Source of the DNA: Candidatus Desulfovibrio kirbyi | GTDB lineage: Bacteria; Desulfobacterota; Desulfovibrionia; Desulfovibrionales; Desulfovibrionaceae | DNA length: 38,338 nt | Direction: 5' to 3' | Assembly (NCBI GenBank): GCA_013374015.1 | Contig: BLLL01000014.1 | Span: 1 to 38,338 of the forward strand | Program-made: the position numbers and the translations under genes | Part shown: positions 24,541-32,978 of the stretch, one piece after another | Layout: each line of letters starts with the position of its first letter | Numbering within the stretch: position 1 is the first letter of the stretch | The notes under the pieces: generated by a model | What the model was told of the DNA's origin: nothing | Database searches by the model: none | The model's input: the letters and a program-made list of their open reading frames with translations, nothing else

Positions 24541-26583
24541 TTACTCTCCCGCCCTGTTTTTCTGGTACTCGGCAATAACTTTGTCAACCACAAGTTGCGG
24601 AGCTTCCTCATAGTGGGCAAATTCCATCGTGAAGGAACCCTGTCCGCCAGTCATTGAACGCAAGTCAGGCGCGTAGCGCAGCACTTCGCTCATGGGCACG
24701 TGCGCCTTGATTTCCGTGACGCCTGTCTGGGAATCCGACCCCAGCACCTTGCCGCGCCGTGAGGAAAGATCTCCTATCACATCGCCCATACTGGCATCGG
24801 GCACAGACACGATGAGCAGGACAATCGGTTCAAGTAGGACTGGTTTCAACGTTTCCATGGCTTTTTTGAAGGCGATGGATCCTGCAATCTTGAAAGCCAG
24901 TTCTGAGGAATCCACCGCATGATAGGTGCCGTCGTAAACCTTGACGCGAAAATCTACCACTTGGCAGCCTGCCAGAAAACCACGCGCGGCCGCTTCCTGA
25001 ACACCTTTGTCAATGGCGGGAATATACTGGCGCGGAATCACGCCGCCCACAACAGCGTCTTCAAAAATATAGCCGGAACCACGCGGCTGCCCTTCCATCT
25101 CAATCCAGCAGTCGCCGAACTGGCCCCGTCCGCCGGACTGTTTTTTGTGGCGCCCCTGCACCTGGCATTTTCCGCGTACGGTTTCCCGGTAGGGCACCTT
25201 GGGCGTTTTGAGCACAATATCAATCTTGAAACGGCGTTTGGCCTTTTCCACAGAAAGCTCAATATGCAACTGTCCCATGCCTGAAAGCAGAATGTCGCCG
25301 GTTTCCTCATCCCTAGCAAGTTTGAGCGTGCAGTCTTCATCAAGCAGACGCTGTATGGCGGCGTATACCTTGTCTTCCTCGCCTTTTTTCTTTGGAGCAA
25401 GGGCATAGGTGATCAACTGCGGCGGCAGTTCCGGTATGGGCAGAACAAAGAAGGCCTTTTCGTCACAGAGCGTGTCGCCTGTGCGGGTATTTTTCAGCTT
25501 CGGCACGGCGATAATCGAGCCTGGTTCCAGGGGTTCTTTGCAGGCTGTCTGATTCTTGCCCACAAGATACAGCAAGGAACCTAGGCGCTCATTGTCTCCG
25601 GTGCGCATGTTTTTTACTATGGTTTCACTCTTGATTGTGCCGGAAAGGACACGCAAAAGGGAAAGCTGCCCCGCAAACGGATCCGCCAGCGTCTTGAATA
25701 CAATACAGGCAAGCGGCGCGTCCGGATCAGGGCTGCGCTTGCCGCCCGCCGCATCTGTAAACGCGGGGCGGTCCTGCGGGGACGGCAAAAGCGTTTCCAC
25801 CGCATCCAGTAGCGCTCTGCCGCCCTTGTTTTCTAGCGCGGCACATACCAGCACGGGCGTCAATTCGCCACGCAGCACGCCGGCGCGCAGGCCGTTGCGC
25901 AAATCTTCCGGAGAGAGGCTGCCCTCTTCCAGATATTTTTCCATCAATATTTCATCGCTTTCCGCAATGTTTTCTATGGCAACGTCACGCACAAGGCTCA
26001 CGTCTTCGGCCAGTTCCGCCGGAATTTCCGTCTTTCTCATGCCATCATCGGCAAACAGCCACGCTTCGTTTGTCAGCACATCAACAACGCCCACAAAAAC
26101 ATCGTTTTTGCGAATTGGCATGTGCAGGGCGACAGGTTTTGCGCCAAGCGTTGTCAGTCTGTCGTAGGCCATCTGAAAATTCGCCCGATCGCGGTCGAGT
26201 TTGTTGATGACAATGATGGCCGGCAGGTTTTCCGCGCGCAGCATTGTCCAGAATTTTTTGGATAAAGGGCGCACGCCGTCAACAGCGTCCAGCACAAAAA
26301 GCGCGCTGTCCACTCCCTTAAGCAGCCACGTCATATCGCCGGTAAAATTACCGTCCCCTGGGATATCCAATAAAAAATGGCGGTTTTTGTTCCAGAGGTA
26401 TGTGGCGTATGCCGGTTGCACAGAACCGCGCCGGCGCACTTCTTCCGGTTCGTAATCAAGACTTGTGGAACCTTCTTCAATAGCTCCCATACGGGTAAGG
26501 GCGCCGGCGTTAAAAAGCAGCATTTCGGACAGCGACGTTTTTCCGCAGCCACCGGTACCGACAATGGCAAATGTGCGTTGCAT
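24541..26583 (-). CDS. Elongation factor G-like GTPase
   Basis: This 680-residue protein has the EF-G domain order: G domain, domain II (LACIVFKTLADPFAGQLSLL), domain III, domain IV (KVPYRETVRGKCQVQGRHKK) and domain V (LLEPIVLLIVSVPDASMGDV). Motifs are GTGGCGKTS (9-17), DIPGD (73-77) and NKLD (127-130). The G3 motif reads DIPGD where true EF-G has DTPGH, so the histidine that triggers GTP hydrolysis is an aspartate. That marks the EF-G-like paralogue found in many bacteria, whose role is unclear, rather than the main elongation factor. The ATG at 26581-26583 follows AAGGGAG; a longer frame upstream overlaps pgl and is not used. It lies 71 bp after pgl on the same strand. Confidence 0.9.
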   Translation of the reverse strand: MQRTFAIVGTGGCGKTSLSEMLLFNAGALTRMGAIEEGSTSLDYEPEEVRRRGSVQPAYATYLWNKNRHFLLDIPGDGNFTGDMTWLLKGVDSALFVLDAVDGVRPLSKKFWTMLRAENLPAIIVINKLDRDRANFQMAYDRLTTLGAKPVALHMPIRKNDVFVGVVDVLTNEAWLFADDGMRKTEIPAELAEDVSLVRDVAIENIAESDEILMEKYLEEGSLSPEDLRNGLRAGVLRGELTPVLVCAALENKGGRALLDAVETLLPSPQDRPAFTDAAGGKRSPDPDAPLACIVFKTLADPFAGQLSLLRVLSGTIKSETIVKNMRTGDNERLGSLLYLVGKNQTACKEPLEPGSIIAVPKLKNTRTGDTLCDEKAFFVLPIPELPPQLITYALAPKKKGEEDKVYAAIQRLLDEDCTLKLARDEETGDILLSGMGQLHIELSVEKAKRRFKIDIVLKTPKVPYRETVRGKCQVQGRHKKQSGGRGQFGDCWIEMEGQPRGSGYIFEDAVVGGVIPRQYIPAIDKGVQEAAARGFLAGCQVVDFRVKVYDGTYHAVDSSELAFKIAGSIAFKKAMETLKPVLLEPIVLLIVSVPDASMGDVIGDLSSRRGKVLGSDSQTGVTEIKAHVPMSEVLRYAPDLRSMTGGQGSFTMEFAHYEEAPQLVVDKVIAEYQKNRAGE

Positions 26584-26654
26584 GGTTTTCTCCCTTCGTT
26601 GATTCAGGCAATGAGCGGTATAGTACAAGGTTGAAAACAAAAAGAGAAGATGTG

Positions 26655-27401
26655 TTACTTTCCTGTGACCGCCGCTTCGTCCGCAATCCATATTAAATCG
26701 CCGCCGGTCGGACGCACCATTTGTGCTGGCAGCGTGGGATTGGCGAGCAGATTGAGCGATTGCGACAGCACAGCGTGTTTTGTGTTTCCGGTGACGATAA
26801 ACAGGCAGCAGCGCGCGTTGTTGATGACGGGCAAGGTGAGGGTAAGACGGTCTGCCTTGCGCTCCGGCACATACTGGTCAATGACAAGGCGTTTTTTTTC
26901 TGTCAGCGCCGGAGAATTCGGGAAAATGGAGCCGGTGTGCCCGTCTTCTCCAAGGCCCAGAAGCATAAAATCGAAACGCGGCATTTCCGCCGGTTCCAGA
27001 TTGAAGTCCGTACGGATTTGCTGCTCGTATTTGACAGCGGCCTTGACAGGATCTTCCTCGCCCCGCATTCTGAAAAAATGTGTGGCCGAGACGCGGCTTA
27101 ACAACTCACGCCGCGCCAGTCCGTAATTGCTGTTCGGGTGTTCCGGGCCGACGCAGTGTTCGTCCACCCAGAAAAATGTTATCTTTTCCCAAGGCAGATG
27201 GATTGCCCAGTTATTCGCAGCAAGCAGCTTGAACAGCGGAATGGGTGTTTGCCCGCCGGAGAGGGCGATTTTGAACACGCCGCGTTCGGCCACGGCTTTT
27301 TCACAGGCTGCGGCTAGTATGTGGGCTGCGCGTTCGGCCATCGCCGCGGGGTCTTTATGGATATGCACGGAAATGTGGATTGATCGACTGTTGCCCAGCA
27401 T
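26655..27401 (-). CDS. pgl: 6-phosphogluconolactonase
   Basis: The 248-residue product hydrolyses 6-phosphogluconolactone in the oxidative pentose phosphate pathway. Family motifs are clear: KIALSGGQTPIPLFKLLA near the N-terminus, FFWVDEHCVGPEHPNSNYGL, and DFMLLGLGEDGHTGSIFP with the catalytic-region GEDGHT. The ATG at 27399-27401 has AAGGAG nine bases upstream. The upstream methyltransferase frame runs 47 bp into this gene, which is unusual. The glucose-6-phosphate dehydrogenase and 6-phosphogluconate dehydrogenase genes are not nearby. Confidence 0.95.
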   Translation of the reverse strand: MLGNSRSIHISVHIHKDPAAMAERAAHILAAACEKAVAERGVFKIALSGGQTPIPLFKLLAANNWAIHLPWEKITFFWVDEHCVGPEHPNSNYGLARRELLSRVSATHFFRMRGEEDPVKAAVKYEQQIRTDFNLEPAEMPRFDFMLLGLGEDGHTGSIFPNSPALTEKKRLVIDQYVPERKADRLTLTLPVINNARCCLFIVTGNTKHAVLSQSLNLLANPTLPAQMVRPTGGDLIWIADEAAVTGK

Positions 27402-28218
27402 GACTGACTCCTTGGAATAATAAGAGTTTATTGAATTTTTTCCATAGATTCCGATAGATCAGTGATGATCGGTACCTCATAGATTGCCCTGTGGATGCTT
27501 TGTTTGTCCAGAGTGTATTAAAGTCAACTGCCGGTTCAGGCGGGCGCACACCGGCACGACCACTGTAAATCGGTAGCGGCGTGACAAAGCCGGGCGGCGT
27601 GATGTCAAGACGCACTATACCCCATGCGCCTAACGGCAAAATGCGCAAACAGGCGTGGCATAAGGTTGTCTGGTAACGGCTGCCCCATATCCCGGAGGAG
27701 CCGACAAGGGTTGTGAAGGTAGTTAAGGGCCCTGCCCTGAAATTTTTGAGCGTGCTCCAGATTTTCCACCATCTGTAGGCCGGCGTTGGCCAATACGTCC
27801 TGCGGCCGCCCAGTCTGTAAGCGGCGTATGCCAGAGAAGTCGTATTCCAGAAGGTGACGGCCAGCCCGCCCGCCGCAACTCGCAGGGCTTCCCGCGCGGC
27901 GGATTCAAAATCATCTGTCAGGGAGGCGTGCAGAATGACCCAGTCAAAGGAATCGTTCTCAAAGGGCAAATGATCGTCTGAGGCCGCTTCTATCTCGGCC
28001 CGTGTGCCGATAGCCGCAAGAGCCGCCGCCCGCAATTCCGGATTGAGTTCCGTGCCGGTTACATCAAAACCGTATTCCCACAGTAGCGGCAGAAAGCGTC
28101 CTTCGCCGCAATTTATTTCAAGCAGGGTTTTGCCGCGGCGCTGCCACGCGGCCAGGCATGTCTGCAAAAGGCCGATCCGGTACGCTTGGGCAAAGATTTC
28201 CGGCGATGTTTCGTTCAT
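27355..28218 (-). CDS. Class I SAM-dependent methyltransferase
   Basis: This 287-residue protein has a Rossmann methyltransferase fold: motif I LLEINCGEGRFLPLLWEYGF, the acidic end of strand two in VTGTELNPEL, then DDHLPFENDSFDWVILHASL and REALRVAAGGLAVTFWN. The substrate is unknown; small-molecule methyltransferases of the type-11 group look like this. The ATG at 28216-28218 lies one base after the stop of the metallophosphoesterase gene. The last 50 or so residues, from RPPEPAVDFNTLW onward, look like non-conserved sequence, and the frame ends only after entering pgl. I suspect a changed C-terminus through a lost stop or frameshift, but the catalytic fold appears whole. Confidence 0.82.
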   Translation of the reverse strand: MNETSPEIFAQAYRIGLLQTCLAAWQRRGKTLLEINCGEGRFLPLLWEYGFDVTGTELNPELRAAALAAIGTRAEIEAASDDHLPFENDSFDWVILHASLTDDFESAAREALRVAAGGLAVTFWNTTSLAYAAYRLGGRRTYWPTPAYRWWKIWSTLKNFRAGPLTTFTTLVGSSGIWGSRYQTTLCHACLRILPLGAWGIVRLDITPPGFVTPLPIYSGRAGVRPPEPAVDFNTLWTNKASTGQSMRYRSSLIYRNLWKKFNKLLLFQGVSHAGQQSINPHFRAYP

Positions 28219-28219
28219 G

Positions 28220-29356
28220 TTATCCTGCCCTGAGTGTGAGTTCCGTAATTTCAGAAGGCACGCACAGACGCGAGGGAAAACCGGCCCACAGCCCGGCGCC
28301 GTTGCTGATATACAACAGTGTATTTTGCATGCGGTACAGCCCTGACAAAAAACCATTGTTGAACAGGCGAACAAAGTAGTTCATGCCCACTATCTGTCCC
28401 CCGTGCGTGTGTCCGGAAAGCTGGAGATCCACGTTTGCCTGCGCGCTTTGCGCAACCAGTTGCGGACGATGGGCCAGGAGTATGCGCACAGCATCCTCGG
28501 GCGCGTTGTTCAGCGCCGCGCGCAGATCAGGGCCGGGCAGGCCATAGCGTTTGCCGGCTTCATCGGTGAGGCCGGCCAGAACAAGACGCTCCCCTTTTGT
28601 CCGCAGCACAATATGGGTGTTTTGCAGCGGTGTGATGTTCAGTTGCCGACTTTGTTGCATCCATTCCTGAAAACCCCAGTAGTATTCATGATTTCCCGCG
28701 CAGGAAAAAACGCCCAAGGGTGCGCGCAACTGCGCCAGCGGCGCCATGTCTTTCGCGCGCAAGGCCACTTGACCATCGGCAATATCACCTGTAATGACAA
28801 CAAGATCCGGGTTGAGCGCATTGATTTTTGTAACGATTGCTTGAACCCATTCTTTTGGAAACGTTGCGCTGACATGGGTGTCAGAAAGATGCACAATACG
28901 CAATCCGTCCAGGTTTTTCGGCAAACGATCAAGCGTCAGCGACAGACGCTGCATGTCCGGCACGCGCACAGCTTGCCGGACGGAAAGCGCGCTCAGCAGC
29001 AGGGCAATGACAAGAAGCCCCGCGGCCCATTGTGCATTGGAGAGGCGCGGCCCCCATGTGCAAAGCCCGGGAAAAATTTTGCGCAGGAGCCGTAAGGCGA
29101 TGGAGAGGATATCCCGCGCAAGGCAGAAGACAGTCAGCAGCACAAGCGCGCCGTGCAGTATGCCCGTGCTTATTATAACATTGCGCGACAATTCCGGCGT
29201 CAGACTGCCGAATGTCAGATGCAAAAGCAGCAGTTTCATGCCGCAAAGCAGAATGATTCCGCTCAGCAGCACTTTGAGAAAAAAATTCAGGCGCAAGGGT
29301 ACTACAAGGCGCAAGGCAAGGTATACGGAAAGAATCGCTGTGAAGATGTGCAGCAT
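28220..29356 (-). CDS. Membrane-anchored metallophosphoesterase
   Basis: The 378-residue protein has about four N-terminal membrane helices (residues 1-125) followed by a calcineurin-type phosphoesterase domain. Metal ligands lie in HLSDTHVS, VVITGDIADG, CAGNHEYYWG, LLAHRP and LSGHTHGGQ. This is the YkuE/YaeI-like layout, whose members act on lipid-linked or membrane phosphates, though the substrate here is not known. The ATG at 29354-29356 is preceded by AAGAG. It is the first gene of a minus-strand group with the methyltransferase, pgl and the EF-G-like gene, and is divergent from the desulfoferrodoxin operon. Confidence 0.88.
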   Translation of the reverse strand: MLHIFTAILSVYLALRLVVPLRLNFFLKVLLSGIILLCGMKLLLLHLTFGSLTPELSRNVIISTGILHGALVLLTVFCLARDILSIALRLLRKIFPGLCTWGPRLSNAQWAAGLLVIALLLSALSVRQAVRVPDMQRLSLTLDRLPKNLDGLRIVHLSDTHVSATFPKEWVQAIVTKINALNPDLVVITGDIADGQVALRAKDMAPLAQLRAPLGVFSCAGNHEYYWGFQEWMQQSRQLNITPLQNTHIVLRTKGERLVLAGLTDEAGKRYGLPGPDLRAALNNAPEDAVRILLAHRPQLVAQSAQANVDLQLSGHTHGGQIVGMNYFVRLFNNGFLSGLYRMQNTLLYISNGAGLWAGFPSRLCVPSEITELTLRAG

Positions 29357-29478
29357 TGCAAGCTCTTGGATCAGTATGTCAACACAGGGGAAGTATGACA
29401 GAGCATGGGTGTGAAATCAAGAACGACAGTGCGATTCTTTAAAATATCCTTTACAAAACGACAAAGTTCTTTCAGACT

Positions 29479-29497
29479 GGGAATGATTCTCATCCGT
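29479..29497 (+). promoter_or_regulatory. Fur/PerR-like palindrome upstream of desulfoferrodoxin
   Basis: GGGAATGATTCTCATCCGT contains the inverted pair ATGA/TCAT around TTC, the core of Fur-family boxes. It lies about 80 bp before the desulfoferrodoxin start, where a peroxide or iron sensor would be expected. The outer bases match poorly, so this is a candidate only. Confidence 0.4.
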
Positions 29498-29577
29498 GAG
29501 CGGGCGGACCCGTTGCGGCTACTGCATCTGTAAAAAGACGCAACAACCCAAAAAATGGCGAAAAAAGCGAGGGTGTT

Positions 29578-29952
29578 ATGCCAAGATATCCGGAAATTTA
29601 TAAATGCACCCACTGCGGCAACATTGTGGAAGTTCTGCACGGCGGCGGTGGCGGCCTGACCTGTTGCGGCGACGCCATGCAACAGATGAAGGAAGGCGCT
29701 GTCGATGCCTCCAGGGAAAAACACGTGCCCGTTGTTGAAAAAACCGATGCGGGCTACAAGGTAACTGTCGGCAGCGCGGCGCACCCCATGGAAGAAAAAC
29801 ATTCCATTGAATGGATCGAACTGCTTGTTGACAACGGAAGCACTGTTGCCTTCCTCAAACCGGGGCAAGCGCCGCAAGCCTGTTTCAAAAGTGACGCGGG
29901 CAATGTTACCGTCCGCGCCTACTGCAATCTGCACGGCCTTTGGAAAGCCTGA
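29578..29952 (+). CDS. dfx: Desulfoferrodoxin (superoxide reductase, two-iron class)
   Basis: This 124-residue protein reduces superoxide to hydrogen peroxide in the cytoplasm without making O2. The N-terminal desulforedoxin-like centre I has C10, C13, C29 and C30. The catalytic centre II has H49, H69, H75, H119 and C116, with E47 and K48 in the EKH triad. These are the same residue numbers as in Desulfovibrio desulfoferrodoxins, so nothing is lost. The purine-rich GCGAGGG upstream of the ATG is a good ribosome site. Rubredoxin, the likely electron donor, follows 22 bp later, then the oxygen reductase, making a compact oxidative-stress operon. Confidence 0.98.
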   Translation: MPRYPEIYKCTHCGNIVEVLHGGGGGLTCCGDAMQQMKEGAVDASREKHVPVVEKTDAGYKVTVGSAAHPMEEKHSIEWIELLVDNGSTVAFLKPGQAPQACFKSDAGNVTVRAYCNLHGLWKA

Positions 29953-29974
29953 ATCATAAAGCAAGGAGTACGAC

Positions 29975-30112
29975 ATGCAAAGCTATGTCTGTGATGTCTG
30001 CGGGTATGAATACAACCCTGCTGACAATAGCAATGTTCCCTTTGACAAACTTGCCGAGGACTGGGTCTGTCCTGTCTGCGGCGTCGGCAAAGACAACTTC
30101 AATCCCGCGTAA
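29975..30112 (+). CDS. Rubredoxin, short 45-residue type
   Basis: The frame encodes [17 protein letters not shown] then ending [17 protein letters not shown], 45 residues. Two CxxC pairs (C6/C9 and VCPVCG near the C-terminus) bind one iron. Ordinary rubredoxins have about 52 residues; the shorter loop between the pairs is the form described from Desulfovibrio desulfuricans. It carries electrons to the flavodiiron oxygen reductase encoded next and probably to desulfoferrodoxin. AAGGAG stands nine bases before the ATG. The 127 bp between it and roo contain no gene that I recognise, only a small GTAAG/CTTAC hairpin. Confidence 0.97.
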   Translation: MQSYVCDVCGYEYNPADNSNVPFDKLAEDWVCPVCGVGKDNFNPA

Positions 30113-30239
30113 GGGACTTTTACCGCACATACGCCCGCCGGCGACAGGATTGCGGCGCAGCCGTCCCGTCAGGTCGCGTAAGTGGCCTTACGGAGATCGA
30201 CCGCAAAGTGGCGCTGTTTTGCAATCATCTGGAGATACT

Positions 30240-31442
30240 ATGCAACCTATTGAAATAAAAAAGGATATATTCTGGATAGGCAGCGTTGACTACGATCACC
30301 GCGACTTTCACGGGTATTCCCGCTCGCCTTCCGGTTCCACATACAATGCCTATCTGATCAAAGATAGAAAAAACGTGATTGTGGATACCGTGGCGGCCGG
30401 TAGCGTTGGCGTCATGCTGTGCCGTCTGGCAAAGAGGCTTGATCCGGAAAAAGTGGACTATATCGTCTGCAATCACATGGAACTTGACCACGCGGGCGCG
30501 CTGGCCGAAATAGTCGCGCGCGTCAAACCGGAGAAAATTTTTGTCTCCCAGGCCGGGCTGAAATCCCTGCAGGGCTATTTTGGAGACAAAAACTGGCCTG
30601 TGCAGGCCGTAAAAAACGGCGAAACAATTGCTATCGGCAAACGCACCCTCGTTTTTCAGGAAACGCGCATGCTGCATTGGCCGGACAGCATGGTTACCTA
30701 CATTCCTGAAGACAGACTTCTGATCAGTAACGACATTTTTGGGCAGAATATCGCTTCTTCAGCCCGTTTTTCGGACGAATTCGGCAACGACGCCATCTAT
30801 GAGAAACGGATAAAGGAATACTTTTACAACATTGTGCTGCCCTATTCCTCGGCTGTGCTGAAAACCCTGCCGATTGTGGAATCTCTTGACATAGACATGA
30901 TAGCCCCTGACCATGGGCTTATCCATCGCGGGGAAAAGGCCGTGCGCTTTATCATTGATACCTATCGCGCACTGGCCGAGCAAAAACCTTGGCAACGCGC
31001 TCTGATTTTTTACGACACCATGTGGCAGTCCACAGAGCGCATGGCCTATGCCGCGTGCTCCGGCCTTGAGGAAAATGGCGTGCCCACGCGCCTCATGTCT
31101 GTCAAAAGCAATCACCACAGCGATGTAATGACCGAACTTGCGGACTGTGGCGCTGTACTGGCCGGCTCTTCAACGCATAACAACACCGTGCTGCCGCTTA
31201 TGAGCGCCGTTTTGACCTACATGAAGGGTCTGCGCCCGCAAAACCGCGTCGGCGGGGCTTTCGGATCGTACGGCTGGTCGGGCGAAGGGCCGAAACAGTT
31301 GCAGGAACACCTGTTCGCAATGGGCATGGAGATGCCGGCGGAGCCTGTGAAATGCGCCTGGCGTCCGGACAAGGATGTGCTCAAGGTTTGCCACGCGCTC
31401 GGCAAAACAGTGGCCGAAACGCTCAAAAAAAAGTGTGGATAA
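30240..31442 (+). CDS. roo: Rubredoxin:oxygen oxidoreductase (flavodiiron protein)
   Basis: The 400-residue enzyme reduces O2 to water, and often NO, using electrons from rubredoxin. The metallo-beta-lactamase-like domain has the diiron ligands H79, E81 and D83 (in CNHMELDHAG), H146, D165 and H225, nearly the numbering of the Desulfovibrio gigas enzyme. The flavodoxin domain starts near residue 253 (ALIFYDTMWQSTERMAY) and carries the FMN loops GSSTHNN and GSYGWSGEG. GGAG lies six bases upstream of the ATG. The frame is open further upstream through the rubredoxin gene, but domain similarity starts at this ATG. Its linkage with rubredoxin matches the known rubredoxin-ROO unit. Confidence 0.97.
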   Translation: MQPIEIKKDIFWIGSVDYDHRDFHGYSRSPSGSTYNAYLIKDRKNVIVDTVAAGSVGVMLCRLAKRLDPEKVDYIVCNHMELDHAGALAEIVARVKPEKIFVSQAGLKSLQGYFGDKNWPVQAVKNGETIAIGKRTLVFQETRMLHWPDSMVTYIPEDRLLISNDIFGQNIASSARFSDEFGNDAIYEKRIKEYFYNIVLPYSSAVLKTLPIVESLDIDMIAPDHGLIHRGEKAVRFIIDTYRALAEQKPWQRALIFYDTMWQSTERMAYAACSGLEENGVPTRLMSVKSNHHSDVMTELADCGAVLAGSSTHNNTVLPLMSAVLTYMKGLRPQNRVGGAFGSYGWSGEGPKQLQEHLFAMGMEMPAEPVKCAWRPDKDVLKVCHALGKTVAETLKKKCG

Positions 31443-31717
31443 TCTGCCGCAGCGTGTGTTCCCTGTCGGCTATCTCCTGTCTGTTTGCCGCTGCGCCGTG
31501 TCGCGCGCGCAGTGCGGCGCGTGAAGCCCGGACGCGCTTTTTCTTGACGCCTGCACGCGATGCGCGCACAGCGGTAAACAAGGCTGTTGGCGTCCGATAC
31601 CGTTTCAACCTGCACGGCCTCTCGTTGAAAATGCTGTATCTTCTTTGCGTATAAATCTTGCCAAACATCCGCGACTGCTTATATTAGGTAAAAATATTTT
31701 TCGACAGGGAGTCGCCC

Positions 31718-32578
31718 ATGACCAATCACCTAAAAACCGTTTTGCTGCTGGGTCTGCTTTCCGGACTGATCATCATGCTGGGCGGCATGTTGGGCGGGCG
31801 CCCCGGCATTATTATCGCCTTTGCCCTTGCGCTTGTCATGAATGTCGGTTCCTACTGGTTTTCGGACAAAATTGTGCTTTCTCTCTACAAAGCGCGGGAA
31901 CTTGCGCCGGAAGAGGCTCCCTTCCTGCACGGGGCGGTCGAGGAACTTGCCCGCAATGCCGGCATTCCCAAACCGCGTGTCTGCGTTATGCCGGAAGAAG
32001 CCCCCAACGCCTTTGCCACCGGTCGCGATCCGGAACACGCCGTTGTGGCGGTGACAGAGGGCATCCTGCGCCTGCTCTCGCCGGAACAACTGAAAGGGGT
32101 GCTTGCCCATGAGATAGGGCATATTCTCAACCGCGACATCCTGATACAGACCATTGCCGGCGTGATGGCCTCAGCTATTGTGACGCTGGCGAATATTTTT
32201 CAGTTTACCGCCATTTTCGGCGGCAATCGCGACGACGGGCACAGCGGCAATCCCATAGCCGCGCTCGTGCTTGCGCTGCTTGCGCCTGTCGCTGCCGGCA
32301 TCATACAAATGGCCATTTCACGGTCACGGGAATATCTGGCGGACGACACAGGCGCCGCGCTTTGCGGCAACCCGCTCTCACTGGCAGGCGCGCTTGCTAA
32401 GCTTGGCGCGGCCGGCAGACATATTCCCATGCAGGCAGGCAATCCCAGCACAGCGCAGCTTTTTATTGTCGCCCCCCTGTTCTCCATGAGCGGCGGCATG
32501 GCAAATCTGTTCAGCACACACCCGCCGCTGGAAGAACGGATACGCAGACTTGAAGCTATGGCTGCCCACAGACGTTAA
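31718..32578 (+). CDS. htpX: HtpX-type membrane zinc metalloprotease
   Basis: This 286-residue M48 peptidase degrades damaged membrane proteins. Two N-terminal hydrophobic helices (LLLGLLSGLIIMLGGML and IIIAFALALVMNVGSYW) come first. HEIGH (131-135) gives two zinc ligands and the catalytic glutamate, and E205 in SRSREYLADD is the third ligand. Another hydrophobic pair lies between. The C-terminal STHPPLEERIRRLEAM is typical of the family. AGGGAG stands about eight bases before the ATG. It is separated from roo by 275 bp, a stretch in which I find no convincing gene. Small lipoprotein and rdgB genes follow. Confidence 0.95.
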   Translation: MTNHLKTVLLLGLLSGLIIMLGGMLGGRPGIIIAFALALVMNVGSYWFSDKIVLSLYKARELAPEEAPFLHGAVEELARNAGIPKPRVCVMPEEAPNAFATGRDPEHAVVAVTEGILRLLSPEQLKGVLAHEIGHILNRDILIQTIAGVMASAIVTLANIFQFTAIFGGNRDDGHSGNPIAALVLALLAPVAAGIIQMAISRSREYLADDTGAALCGNPLSLAGALAKLGAAGRHIPMQAGNPSTAQLFIVAPLFSMSGGMANLFSTHPPLEERIRRLEAMAAHRR

Positions 32579-32591
32579 CCGGCAGATTTTC

Positions 32592-32978
32592 ATGATGAAC
32601 ACAACGGTATCACGTATGTCGCTTCCTGTTCCGCTTGTGTTGGCAATAACGCTGCTCACTGCCTGCGGTGCCAAAGTCCCCGCGTCGGCCCCGGTTGAGG
32701 ACTGTCCCATTGTCTATGTGTATGCGCCGGGCAATTATATTGTGGATATAGCCGGTGGCGCTGAAGTGGTGCTTGACCCTGAGGCGCGGGAGTTTTCACT
32801 CTTCTGCACGCCGCATGAAGCTCTTGCTTCACTGAAGGCGGAACTGGCGCGGGGGAATCTTGAAGCGGGCGACTGGCGTGTGTACAAAATGGACGGTTCC
32901 ATGCGTGACCTTGCGCAGATGTCAGAATCCGGTTATATTCTCAGCCGCATGGGACAGCTTACAGACTGGGTGGAGTAA
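32592..32978 (+). CDS. Small hypothetical lipoprotein
   Basis: The 128-residue product has a bacterial lipoprotein signal: a short N-region, the hydrophobic VPLVLAITLL and the lipobox LTAC, with lipidation expected at the cysteine about residue 25. The mature part (PIVYVYAPGNYIVDIAGGAE to LSRMGQLTDWVE) is of unknown function. It would be tethered in the cell envelope. Two adjacent ATG codons (32592 and 32595) are possible starts, and neither has a clear ribosome site; coupling to htpX, which ends 13 bp earlier, may help. The end overlaps the convergent rdgB by 20 bp. Confidence 0.75.
   Translation: MMNTTVSRMSLPVPLVLAITLLTACGAKVPASAPVEDCPIVYVYAPGNYIVDIAGGAEVVLDPEAREFSLFCTPHEALASLKAELARGNLEAGDWRVYKMDGSMRDLAQMSESGYILSRMGQLTDWVE

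Noticed and set aside
31443-31717. An 81-codon minus-strand frame rich in Arg and Ala between roo and htpX
   Set aside because: It has no clear ribosome site or domain and its composition looks like random GC-rich sequence. I see no gene in this stretch.
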